Assembly (NCBI RefSeq): GCF_001458735.1 | Contig: NZ_CZQA01000008.1 | Location: forward strand, 62,001-126,000 | Reading direction: 5' to 3' | From: Candidatus Nitrospira nitrosa | GTDB lineage: Bacteria > Nitrospirota > Nitrospiria > Nitrospirales > Nitrospiraceae | Length of the DNA: 64,000 nt | Shown: one piece after another, positions 55,880-64,000 of the stretch | How the letters are laid out: every line of letters begins with the position of its first letter | How positions within the stretch are numbered: position 1 is the stretch's first letter | Position numbers and translations under genes: made by a program | Notes under the pieces: model-generated | Database searches by the model: none | What the model was told of the DNA's origin: nothing | What the model saw: only the letters and a program-made list of their open reading frames with translations

Positions 55880-56896
55880 TCAGCGTGGCAGGGCCATCGC
55901 GTAGCGTCCCCGGGCACGCAGCAGATCCTTCTCGCCTTCCGGATCTAGGGCATCAGCCCCACGAGGCCCTCGCAGTTCGAGCCAGGTGAGAACATCTTGG
56001 GCCGTAACAGCCAGCGGCCTAAAGCATAGACCTGTGGCAACCGCATGTGTATTGTCTATCGAATAGAGGTGCGCCATGGATGGGGATAGATCACTCCATT
56101 CGGCAAGATCCAACCAGCGCTTACCGGCTGAACTCGTGCGCAGGAATTCTGCATCCACCCAAATTGTGCGGGCATCGCTCCCAGCGGAAGACGTCAATTG
56201 CTGCATTAACTGGCTGGCTGATATAGGCTGTTCGGGCCCGACAACATTGAAAATCCCTGCGCGCTCTTCTTCAAGCATGCGGACGATCCACTCCGCTGCA
56301 TCGCGAACATCTATGATCTGCCACACCTGATCGGGAGAGCCAGGGACCAGCATCGCCCCACCTGCAGCTGTCCGCCTCACCCAATATGTGAACCGATGCG
56401 CCTGATCATAGGGTCCCACTAGACAACCGGGACGCACGATCAGCGCACGATTGCCGTAAATCTCTTGGACGGCCTTTTCACAGGTGGCTTTGAGAGGGCC
56501 ATACGTTTCCGGCGTCAATGGCGGATCAGATTGCGCGGCTTGAAAGATGGTTGCAGCACTAGAATAGCGCTCATTAACACCTCTGACACTAAAGTCCGCA
56601 TACTGGTTGACACTCGAAATGAAGGCGTAGAGGGGAGTATGTGGATATAATACTTTCGCCGACGCTGTCACTTGCCGAGGGAAATAACCGCAGGTATCAA
56701 CCACAGCATCCCAGGCCCTACCCCGCAGAGGCAATAGATTGAGATTACGGTCGCCGCGCAATTTCTCAACTTCTGGAAACAACCGCGTATTGCTCAGGCC
56801 ACGGTTATAATGAGTAACGTGATGACCTCGCGATAAAAACACCTCCGTAAGGTGCCTACCCAAAAAAACCGTGCCGCCCAGAATCAGTATTTTCAT
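55880..56896 (-). CDS. NAD-dependent epimerase/dehydratase
   Basis: I start at the ATG at 56896 (MKILILGGTVFLGRHLTEVF), where the Rossmann fold begins; the ORF is open to 56935. The 338-residue product is an extended SDR of the isoflavone-reductase-like/epimerase type, with DTCGYFPRQVTASAKVLY and a substrate-pocket region near 150-200. It may act on a sugar nucleotide or related precursor. It is 34 bp upstream of the second sulfotransferase gene on the same strand. Confidence 0.85.
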   Translation of the reverse strand: MKILILGGTVFLGRHLTEVFLSRGHHVTHYNRGLSNTRLFPEVEKLRGDRNLNLLPLRGRAWDAVVDTCGYFPRQVTASAKVLYPHTPLYAFISSVNQYADFSVRGVNERYSSAATIFQAAQSDPPLTPETYGPLKATCEKAVQEIYGNRALIVRPGCLVGPYDQAHRFTYWVRRTAAGGAMLVPGSPDQVWQIIDVRDAAEWIVRMLEEERAGIFNVVGPEQPISASQLMQQLTSSAGSDARTIWVDAEFLRTSSAGKRWLDLAEWSDLSPSMAHLYSIDNTHAVATGLCFRPLAVTAQDVLTWLELRGPRGADALDPEGEKDLLRARGRYAMALPR

Positions 56897-57094
56897 ACAA
56901 CGCTTTGTGGTTCGGCCATGGAGTACCATCATCATTGATGGCCAGCTGAGCCCCGCGAATGGTCGCCTCGCACACAGAGGTTACAGCGAAAGCTGCATAA
57001 CCCCATGAGTTGCGCAAACGGCGTCAGTGAAAACCGGCACGAACAATCCTGACTCCGCGAGTATGCCTTGCTGTTACCTACACGGATCAAACCA

Positions 57095-59143
57095 CTACCC
57101 AACTTTCACCAGGGGAATTATCTTCGCATCATTTACCTGGCTGATCTCCTCAGATCCACATTTTGGGATCGCTCGTCTCAGAGGAGGGGGGTCGTCGCAC
57201 CACGACCGGAAATATACAGAAGTAGACCCGTCAAAAGCGTGCTGGCCCTGTATCGATTCACGAAGCTCTATTGCCGGAATATAGCCAGGATGTAGTACGA
57301 GAGCCTGCTCCAAGTGCAGCAATGCTCCGCCGTTGCAACCTATCCGATGTAACGCACGCGCGTAATTAAAATGCAAATCAGGCCTGAATGGATCAAACGT
57401 AACTGCCGCCCCGTACGATCTGACCATATGCTCTTCAGGCCCATGAGTCTCATAAAAACGCGCGAGGAAGAGTCTCGCCTCTACACAGTTTTCGTGTTGA
57501 CCAAGCACCTGATTGGCCAGATTATGGGCTTCGGCATATAACCCGATATCGAAATAAAATTGAGCCTGCCGAAGGGACGCAAAGGCCTCCCCTGGTATCG
57601 TTTTGGAGAATACACTTTCTCTGTATGGGGCATTGCAAATGTCAAACCGCTCCCTACATGAACGGCATGTCATTCTAATACTATTCTTGCAATCTTGAGG
57701 GATAATGAAATTCTTATAGTGGTTTAGATGACCGCAGCTAGCACACGCCCATTCACAGTCGTAAACAGGACCTCGGATGGATGTCGAGGCTTGTTCAAAC
57801 CTGACAACCTTTGCTATACGTAACAAACTCTCAAAATACACATAGACCATGAATCGAACCATATCCATATCAAAATTATTCATCGAGGATATGTTCAAAT
57901 TTGTAGGAATATCCTTGATGTAATCGACTCGATCCTTTTGGTCAATTAAGCCATCTCTTAAAGCTGCCATATAATCAGGGCTTCCGGGGAAAACGATTAG
58001 CGGTGTAAGATTAATTTGATACCGACGATTATGAGCCCACCAATCCATGGATTCATTCGCCGTCTCAATGGTTTCAGCAGAGTCGCCAAATAACAAGTTC
58101 CCTTGAATGCCTATCTTGTAATGATTTGTTAAGCGCAAGGCTTCCTCGACACGAGCTTTCTTCGACTTCTTTTGCATGGAGTCAAGAACGGATTGCGACA
58201 TGCTCTCAATACCGTAACTGATATAGACACACCCGGAGTCAGCCATGGCCCTGAGAGTTTCATCGGACGCGCTGTTCACATGGAGTTGGACCATCCAGGC
58301 GATGTTATAGGGCTTGATCCTCTTGCAGAACTCAAGAAGGCGACTTCTACTGAGCGAGAAGAGTTCATCAACGATCCCAATCATATTTATGGAGAACCGT
58401 TCCTTTACCGACTCCAGCTCCCTAAAAAAATCATCTAGATCCCGCTCTCGATAGGTCTTCCCTGTAGGATGAAAGCAGAACGTACACTTAAAGGGGCATG
58501 ATCGACTCGAGATCATATCGAGGGACCGAGGGTTATCATCAGGGGCAACGTGAAAAAAATATGAATCCAGGACTCGCTGATTCTCGATACTCTTCTGCAG
58601 ATCCAAGATCTCATAGTTCGGCCAGCGTATGTTTTCAAGATCTTCCCGTTGAGGACGCTCACCGTTCCTGCGAATCCTACCCCTACTTGTTCTAACCACA
58701 ACTCCTTTAATCTCACTTAAGTCTTCGCCTGCTCTCAGTTTATTAAGTATTTCGACAATCGTTTCTTCACCTTCATTGATAACCCCGATATCAGCGTCTA
58801 TTGCCTTCAGAATTACATCCGGTTCCCCGCTAACAACTCCCCCCCCCAAGATCGTGAATATGCTTGGATTCGACTCCTTGGCGGATCGAATAATCTCATT
58901 AATCTGGTCGATGAAGACTGAGAGGCCTCCGGTTGCCAATACGTCGGGATGCAAGTCTTTGACCTTCATCCTGACGAGATCAGAAACAGATCCCTCACAA
59001 TGGTTTAAATTCAGTCCATCAACCTTGTATCCGGCACTCTGCGCTGCCGCCGCAATATAGGCGAGGCCCAACGGGACTTGATAAAAATCACCAAAATTCC
59101 CGTAGCGTGGTACGACCATGAGCATAGTTTTTAGTTCAGACAT
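57095..59143 (-). CDS. B12-binding radical SAM protein with zinc ribbon and TPR
   Basis: The 682-residue product has four parts. A cobalamin-binding-like Rossmann domain fills about 5-135 (VPRYGNFGDFYQVPLGLAYI). A radical SAM domain follows, with C216-x3-C220-x2-C223 (SCPFKCTFC). A four-cysteine zinc ribbon is at C467/C470...C493/C496. A TPR-like region fills about 525-630. B12 radical SAM enzymes methylate or rearrange unactivated carbons. The added zinc ribbon and TPR suggest it binds a partner or a carrier. The ATG follows AGGATCT and overlaps the upstream glycosyltransferase gene by 13 bp. Confidence 0.88.
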   Translation of the reverse strand: MSELKTMLMVVPRYGNFGDFYQVPLGLAYIAAAAQSAGYKVDGLNLNHCEGSVSDLVRMKVKDLHPDVLATGGLSVFIDQINEIIRSAKESNPSIFTILGGGVVSGEPDVILKAIDADIGVINEGEETIVEILNKLRAGEDLSEIKGVVVRTSRGRIRRNGERPQREDLENIRWPNYEILDLQKSIENQRVLDSYFFHVAPDDNPRSLDMISSRSCPFKCTFCFHPTGKTYRERDLDDFFRELESVKERFSINMIGIVDELFSLSRSRLLEFCKRIKPYNIAWMVQLHVNSASDETLRAMADSGCVYISYGIESMSQSVLDSMQKKSKKARVEEALRLTNHYKIGIQGNLLFGDSAETIETANESMDWWAHNRRYQINLTPLIVFPGSPDYMAALRDGLIDQKDRVDYIKDIPTNLNISSMNNFDMDMVRFMVYVYFESLLRIAKVVRFEQASTSIRGPVYDCEWACASCGHLNHYKNFIIPQDCKNSIRMTCRSCRERFDICNAPYRESVFSKTIPGEAFASLRQAQFYFDIGLYAEAHNLANQVLGQHENCVEARLFLARFYETHGPEEHMVRSYGAAVTFDPFRPDLHFNYARALHRIGCNGGALLHLEQALVLHPGYIPAIELRESIQGQHAFDGSTSVYFRSWCDDPPPLRRAIPKCGSEEISQVNDAKIIPLVKVG

Positions 59144-60474
59144 AGATCCTCCAAAAGCTCACTGGCTCGGTGCTTCCATGAATGTTTCTGGAATACGTAC
59201 TTTTGAGCCTCGGTCCCTATTTGATGTCGACACTTGCTATCGTCGAGATAGGCTTTAGCCACGTCTTTCAGGTTATCTAAGCCATTGTAGCCTATGTAAT
59301 GCACACCCTCCTCGAATGCCGACTCAAGACTACCGTGAATCTTTTCCCTAGACCTGTGGTGAAGCAAGAAACCGCCCGCTGCCATAACGGCCAAGTTTCG
59401 GGAATGCAAACCAAGTCCATGGGTATTGTTACCGAGATTCACCCTACTATTCGCATAGACATTGGCCAGCGACTCTTCCGAATGCAAGGTGCCTTTATAA
59501 TACCGCGAGCTAAAATCATGCCGATCCATACAATTGCCGTAGATATGAATGTTATCTGACACTTTGGCCACAGCTTCTATCAGCAGTCTTCTTTCGTAAA
59601 TTCGAGGATATGTTTGACTCATCCAGTTCAGCAACCCTAAAAAATAAGCATCGAAATTATTGGGAGAACCAGATCCATAGCCGTACAACTTCTCCAAACT
59701 CTCCTCACCAACGACAGCCTTCAAGCATCGCTTGGGAACCAACCTGATCATAAACCATAAAATGTCATCGGCAATTCTGGCATTGTTAAAGAATGGCACA
59801 ATCTCCGCCCGAAGCGCTTTTTCGATTTCGTGAATATCCAGAGATCCTTCTAAGGGTCTATAGACCTGCTCTGTAAGAGCTTTCATCCTCTTGATGATTT
59901 CTTGGTTGTAGTTTAGTCCGAAGAAATTCCTCTTCTTTGCCGCCAAAATAAGCTTCTGGAATAAGACGAACAGTACGGAATGTGAAATTCTTGACTGACA
60001 AAATCTAGATGGCTGACTCGGCAAATCCAATGGTAACCCAGCGCACAACGAAAAATCACACACTTCTGACGATTTACTCGCGCGATTCGTTTCATTGATG
60101 CCTGTATAAAACGGCTTGGTCATATACTTTTGCGTCTCAAGTCGCAGACCAAGCTGCTTCGGGGTTCCTAAGGTGTAAAGGATATCGTCGTCATGCAGGT
60201 TAACCTCACCCGAGGTATCTAAGAATACATCCTGATACCAGGATACGTATCTGGCATGATGTTTCGTCTTGTAATCTCTTGGTCGAGATTTATTCACTGC
60301 CAGGACGACATCAATTTTGACCTCATCGATCAATGGCACATACGCGTGCTCAGAACTGCGAGCCACAATATATTCATGGCCAAAACCTTTGAGCTCCTCA
60401 CCTAGCGATCGCAGCATCCTAATATCATAGGGATTATCAACACTCGGCACGAGCAGAAATTTGTTTGATTTCAT
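59131..60474 (-). CDS. CgeB-like glycosyltransferase
   Basis: The 447-residue product has no membrane segment. The C-terminal part has the pattern of CgeB-type GT-B enzymes: IHIYGNCMDRHDF, SLANVYANSRVNLG, HGLGLHSRNLAVMAAGGFLL and an end with HSWKHRASELL. The N-terminal half (about 1-180) has VSWYQDVFLDTSG, like the acceptor-side domain. The donor is unknown. Overlap with the radical SAM gene (13 bp) shows they are co-translated. Confidence 0.8.
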   Translation of the reverse strand: MKSNKFLLVPSVDNPYDIRMLRSLGEELKGFGHEYIVARSSEHAYVPLIDEVKIDVVLAVNKSRPRDYKTKHHARYVSWYQDVFLDTSGEVNLHDDDILYTLGTPKQLGLRLETQKYMTKPFYTGINETNRASKSSEVCDFSLCAGLPLDLPSQPSRFCQSRISHSVLFVLFQKLILAAKKRNFFGLNYNQEIIKRMKALTEQVYRPLEGSLDIHEIEKALRAEIVPFFNNARIADDILWFMIRLVPKRCLKAVVGEESLEKLYGYGSGSPNNFDAYFLGLLNWMSQTYPRIYERRLLIEAVAKVSDNIHIYGNCMDRHDFSSRYYKGTLHSEESLANVYANSRVNLGNNTHGLGLHSRNLAVMAAGGFLLHHRSREKIHGSLESAFEEGVHYIGYNGLDNLKDVAKAYLDDSKCRHQIGTEAQKYVFQKHSWKHRASELLEDLCLN

Positions 60475-60827
60475 GAAAAATTACCTCACCTAAATATGAG
60501 GGCGTAGGATTCGCTGATTAATCCATCTTCAGCGTCCAAGTTTAACTAGCCAGATCTATTCACTACCCACCGGCACAAGGATCCGTTCGCCTCCGTCAAA
60601 ACCTACGCTGTATCCCCGAACACAGGTTACCCTGAATGCCACAGTTATATTTCAAGGAAGATCCATGCCCCTATCAACACGGGCACACGCTCAAATTCTT
60701 CAGCAGGTGCCTAGACCTTTGAAGCCCTAGCAATATCCGGAGCCATACGCTCGCCATATGGAGTACCAGCTCTCGAGACGATCCATACCAACCCGCTTGC
60801 TCTCACTCGCCTTCTCTTCCCGACCGA
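60475..60827. other. Intergenic gap in the glycan cluster
   Basis: These 353 bp lie between two minus-strand glycosyltransferase genes. I see no gene, repeat or strong hairpin. A promoter for the downstream gene at 60474 may lie here. Confidence 0.4.
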
Positions 60828-61871
60828 TCATTTCGAGATGTGCGGCCTTGCTCCTAGCGATTTCAGACTATGCCCCATTACCCATAACATGCCGAATAGC
60901 CTGTACTTCACAAAGGCGGCTGCATCGAATGGACGAAGAAGAATAAAAGCCAGCACCACCGCCAATCTCGATTTGGCGCCAAGTAGCGAGTTTGCAGCAT
61001 GCACTAGTCGATACTGCACTCCGGACCAATTCCTATGGACCGTGATACACGATGCGCGCAAAGCAGCAAAGCGGATACGAAGCCTGGTTCGACTACAAAA
61101 CTGATTGGTATAAAGCTTGGGAGAAAGCCCAAAGCCCCTAACTTCGATTTTTTCGAGTATCGCCTCAAGATTGTCGAGATCAGTCAGTGTTTTCCAGAGA
61201 TATCCCCCCGAATGCATGCGCATGACTCCAAGTGGCTGGGGACAAAAAACCGCACCTCTGAGGCTCGACACCGTCAACGCAGCAAACAAATCGGCCAGAC
61301 CGCGATATTCCGCATCAAATCCTCCGATATATTGGAGTGATTCACGGTGAAAAACCAGTGTCGTTCCAGTAAACCAGTTGCCAAGTTTCAACGCCAGACA
61401 AATGCATTCCTCCGGGCTGAAATAACTCTCCTTCAGTGCGATAACCGGTGACGGATAAATATACCTACACTGACCGTGTTCATCCGCTGCCCAAACCATG
61501 GCAGACCATACACCAGGCCATCCAAACTTAGCTATGGACGATTGGGCTTGCTCAATCATCCCATCCATAAGACTATCGTTGGAGGCTAAAAAAACCACAT
61601 AGTCACAAGTCACCTGCTTCAGACCTTCATTGAGGGTCTTCATGGTGCCAAGACAAGAAGCATTCGCGAGAACTATGCCTCCCTCAACGCCATCGAGTTT
61701 GGCTCTCGCTTTGGCCAGACTGTCATCCAATGACTGGTCATCGACAAAAATAATTTGGTTCGGTCGAACGCTTTGCTTAAGTACTGATTCAAGGCAGGTA
61801 GTCAGGAAAGCAGAATCATTGCGATTGGGTATAACGACTGCGATGGTTGGCGTCGGCGAAACAGATCCCAT
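60828..61871 (-). CDS. Glycosyltransferase family 2
   Basis: The 347-residue product starts MGSVSPTPTIAVVIPNRND; a GTG one codon upstream is also possible. It has the GT2 core (FVDDQSLDDSLAKA, CDYVVFLASNDSLMDG with the SNDS metal site in place of DXD, and GGFDAEYRGLADLFAAL). The C-terminus has a hydrophobic stretch (AVVLAFILLRPFDAAAFV). It would extend a glycan chain with an unknown sugar. Confidence 0.87.
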   Translation of the reverse strand: MGSVSPTPTIAVVIPNRNDSAFLTTCLESVLKQSVRPNQIIFVDDQSLDDSLAKARAKLDGVEGGIVLANASCLGTMKTLNEGLKQVTCDYVVFLASNDSLMDGMIEQAQSSIAKFGWPGVWSAMVWAADEHGQCRYIYPSPVIALKESYFSPEECICLALKLGNWFTGTTLVFHRESLQYIGGFDAEYRGLADLFAALTVSSLRGAVFCPQPLGVMRMHSGGYLWKTLTDLDNLEAILEKIEVRGFGLSPKLYTNQFCSRTRLRIRFAALRASCITVHRNWSGVQYRLVHAANSLLGAKSRLAVVLAFILLRPFDAAAFVKYRLFGMLWVMGHSLKSLGARPHISK

Positions 61872-62035
61872 CACCTACGCAGCCTCTTTAGATGGTTCAT
61901 ATAGCCTCCAAGACTGGTGCTCCATCCGGCATGGTGACAATCAAACAAGATACGTGAGAGCCATAAGTATTCAGGATGCTAAAAGTAGATCTAAGCGAAG
62001 AAGCAAGATCACGCTGCGAATGTTTTCCACATGAG

Positions 62036-63175
62036 CTATAAGAAGTTGTGATGCAACGGTTTACGTCCGCCTCCAGGTTGGATTCGGGCGATCCCCTTGG
62101 CGTGGTTGTCCAACGCGACACTGACATAATGCTGAATCGGAAGGGTACCCATCATCGTTTGCGCATCGAACGCCGGTGATGCCAGATAATCCATGGCGCG
62201 CCAGTACCGCGTCGACTTCCAGATATCCTTAAACCGCTCTTCGGTGAAGTTCCCGATGTGCAGCTTGGAGTAGCGCGCGTTAAAAAACATGCCGGATGGT
62301 GCCACCAGGCCGCTCCCGCTGATCTGCAACAGAAACTGCGGCCCATAGAACCGCTGATAACTTGGCTTGTCGCCATCCTTGATCTTCGTCCACTTGACGA
62401 TCACCTTCGTCTGTTCATTGCTCATGGCCTCGGCTTGCTCCAAGAGGTCGTGCAGACTCTCGTACTGGCTGTAATCGATCCCGAGCGTGCCCTGCTCATC
62501 ATCCGAGCAATGTTTAATGACAGCGTAATCCGCTCCGAGATCAAGCCCGAGCTGGGCGAACGGAATGATTTCGTCCTTTAGGTGCGGCATCAGGACCATC
62601 TGAATGCCGAGTGTGACGGGCAAATCCATTCGCCGCTTAAAATCAATGGCATGGCGGATATGTTCAATAGCACGATCAAATACCTGCGTATGTTCCGGCC
62701 CCTTGTACATGATACTCGCGTAACTCTCAGGGCGACCCGCCGCCACTGTGAACCGTACCCACGTCAAGAAGGGGAGGACCTGTTCAATCTTCTCGGGTCC
62801 CCACTCCCATGCATTCGTCGCATTCCCCACGTCGATGCCGAGCTTCGCCGCGTGTTGGATGAACGGCACGTACGCTTTCGACAACGTGCTCTCACCATCG
62901 GACACAAGCGAGACACTTCGAATGCCGATGTCAGCAAAATCGTCGAGAAGGTTCAACGCATGCTGCGTACTGATGCTGCTGCGCGCCTGGGACTCCTGCA
63001 TCATTGCGTAACAGAATGAGCACATTGAACCGCAAGCACGAGTGAGAGACATGTCGACGCTGACAGGAGCGATTCTTGAACCGGCCTCCCATGCTTCAAC
63101 GCGATCGTAATGATAGGACAGTTTGTGCGAGTCGAGAATCAGAGCCCCTGCTCTGGTTTGAACAGCAGTCGTCAT
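62036..63175 (-). CDS. Radical SAM protein with cysteine-less SPASM-like tail
   Basis: The 379-residue product has the radical SAM cluster motif C-x3-C-x2-C (ACGSMCSFC, about residues 49-57) and a SAM-domain order typical of peptide- or sugar-modifying enzymes. The C-terminal region follows the SPASM pattern (SGSGLVAPSGMFF, IGNFTEERFKDIWKSTRY) but its usual cysteines are gone, so it has only one iron-sulphur cluster there. Its ATG overlaps the stop of the next upstream gene by 4 bases (ATGA), so translation is coupled. Reaction unknown. Confidence 0.85.
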   Translation of the reverse strand: MTTAVQTRAGALILDSHKLSYHYDRVEAWEAGSRIAPVSVDMSLTRACGSMCSFCYAMMQESQARSSISTQHALNLLDDFADIGIRSVSLVSDGESTLSKAYVPFIQHAAKLGIDVGNATNAWEWGPEKIEQVLPFLTWVRFTVAAGRPESYASIMYKGPEHTQVFDRAIEHIRHAIDFKRRMDLPVTLGIQMVLMPHLKDEIIPFAQLGLDLGADYAVIKHCSDDEQGTLGIDYSQYESLHDLLEQAEAMSNEQTKVIVKWTKIKDGDKPSYQRFYGPQFLLQISGSGLVAPSGMFFNARYSKLHIGNFTEERFKDIWKSTRYWRAMDYLASPAFDAQTMMGTLPIQHYVSVALDNHAKGIARIQPGGGRKPLHHNFL

Positions 63176-63510
63176 GCTTTCACCTCGATTCCGCGAAGAT
63201 TGCGGAGTGAATTTCTATCCCCTAGCGCTTCAACCCATACGGTCAACCCGCCATCCACGGCCGATTTGATATAGGCCTCGAAATCCAATAGCACGGTTCC
63301 TCGATCACCCGCCGAGAGAGGCTCGTTGAGTTGTACGATGACCTGACCATCATCTTTAGCCGCAACGATCACCAGCAACCTCCGGAACTGTTCCTTACCG
63401 GCGACCATCGCTTTCTCCAAACTGGACAGACGCTCTGCTTCGGACCGTATCACCCATTCGGGAGCAGGCATAGGGGTCTCGACATTGGCATGGAGCAGAT
63501 TACCTCCCAT
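63172..63510 (-). CDS. Unknown protein between TPP and radical SAM genes
   Basis: I start at the ATG at 63510, after GGGGGGAATCC; a longer frame reaches 63666 but overlaps the E1-beta gene. The 112-residue product is mixed alpha/beta (RRLLVIVAAKDDGQVIVQLN, then GLTVWVEALGDRN), with no membrane segment. I do not recognise it. It may be a small subunit or carrier for the two enzymes next to it. Confidence 0.7.
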   Translation of the reverse strand: MGGNLLHANVETPMPAPEWVIRSEAERLSSLEKAMVAGKEQFRRLLVIVAAKDDGQVIVQLNEPLSAGDRGTVLLDFEAYIKSAVDGGLTVWVEALGDRNSLRNLRGIEVKA

Positions 63511-63538
63511 GGATTCCCCCCTTGTTGGACAGACACGG

Positions 63539-64000
63539 TTAAAACGGACCGGAGAACTCGCGATTGGGAGCATCGTGCGGTCCTTTGCGAACCAGCCCGG
63601 CAGACATTCTCCCGTAACCATCCGCCTCTTTTGTTTTGCCCATAAGGTCGAGAGCTGCATCGGCAATTGTTTGAGGGCCTGGGTAGTAATCCTCGGCCAT
63701 AAAAGCAGACGTCGGGGTCGGAAAGTCTGGGGAAGCGATCCGGACCGGAGGCGCCTTCAGAAACGAGAACGCCTGCTCGACAACCTGGCTGATCAGTTCA
63801 CCGGCGATGCTGCCGGTCCGAAATGCCGTATCCGCAACAATGAGACGGCCCGTTTTTCGAACCGAAGTGAGTACGCTTTCCACATCGAGCGGGCGTACGG
63901 TCCGCATGTCGATGACATCCAACCCAATTCCCATTTCCATCGACATTGATTTCGCCGCAATCAATGCTTCAAGCGCCATGTACGAAAACGCTGCTACCGT
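63539..64000 (-). CDS. E1-beta-like transketolase C-terminus (partial)
   Basis: Only the last 153 residues are inside the window; the gene runs in past 64000. The visible part has AAFSYMALEALIAAKS and IDMRTVRPLDVESVLTSVRKTGRLIVADTA, the transketolase C-terminal domain of pyruvate-dehydrogenase-type E1-beta subunits. Here it is grouped with a radical SAM gene and glycan genes rather than with E2/E3 genes, so a role in making a sugar or acyl precursor is likely. Confidence 0.87.
   Translation of the reverse strand, partial: TVAAFSYMALEALIAAKSMSMEMGIGLDVIDMRTVRPLDVESVLTSVRKTGRLIVADTAFRTGSIAGELISQVVEQAFSFLKAPPVRIASPDFPTPTSAFMAEDYYPGPQTIADAALDLMGKTKEADGYGRMSAGLVRKGPHDAPNREFSGPF

Noticed and set aside
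61897-62127. 76-residue minus-strand ORF between the GT2 and radical SAM genes
   Set aside because: It overlaps the radical SAM gene and looks like a chance reading frame.
63511-63666. N-terminal extension of the 112-residue unknown
   Set aside because: It overlaps the E1-beta coding region in another frame; the ATG at 63510 has a strong ribosome site.
1-64000. CRISPR array, rRNA or tRNA genes
   Set aside because: No regularly spaced direct repeats, no rRNA blocks and no cloverleaf with TTCGANNC and a CCA-type end were found by eye.

Overview
The window is bacterial, gene-dense and about 55% GC by eye, with no rRNA, tRNA or CRISPR array seen. Gene content and style recall the genus Nitrospira (phylum Nitrospirota): an archaeal-type class I aldolase beside a class I fructose-bisphosphatase, a Do protease, the dispersed CTAGCAG-ended repeats, a type II NADH dehydrogenase and a PEP-CTERM-type CAAX protease. 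This assignment rests on memory of such genomes and was not tested by any search.

Layout. 1-16 kb: the 5' part of an ion permease, glycogen branching enzyme, a DUF882/M15-like protein, a lone receiver-domain protein, a VanZ-like protein, a SagB-type double nitroreductase with an unknown partner, TPR proteins, a PagL-like outer-membrane protein, a glycosyltransferase, an ECF sigma/anti-sigma pair and tadA. 16-31 kb is more accessory: an odd cytochrome c-like lipoprotein, an isopenicillin-N-synthase-like iron oxygenase, a CAAX-type protease, NDH-2, an OafA-SGNH acyltransferase, a CobW GTPase, a PAP2 phosphatase and a TonB-dependent uptake locus cut in two by an IS481-type element. Three copies of a small palindromic repeat family lie between 22 and 28.3 kb. 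31-36 kb is core metabolism: DAHP synthase, TatD, a YacP-like NYN protein, an AMIN/amidase_3 cell-wall amidase and TruA.

36-39 kb holds a two-gene phosphonate module: PEP mutase fused to a nucleotidyltransferase, followed by phosphonopyruvate decarboxylase. 39-49.5 kb is a long minus-strand run of core and sugar-nucleotide genes (cysE, ispF, ispD, Do protease, aldolase, FBPase, DUF3108, phosphomannomutase, mannose-1-P guanylyltransferase, KdsC-like phosphatase). It leads to GDP-mannose and possibly Kdo-type sugars.

49.6-64 kb is a surface-glycan cluster, all on the minus strand: two sugar epimerase/reductases, three glycosyltransferases, a Wzm/Wzt ABC exporter whose genes overlap two sulfotransferase-like genes, a B12-binding radical SAM/zinc-ribbon/TPR protein, a second radical SAM protein with a cysteine-less C-terminus, and an E1-beta-like transketolase that runs off the window. 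Read together, these genes suggest an exported, probably sulfated and perhaps otherwise unusual polysaccharide. The phosphonate module 12 kb away could feed the same surface. The most novel-looking parts are the sulfotransferase-exporter operon, the radical SAM fusion protein, the phosphonate module without its usual transaminase, and the IS-split TonB locus.
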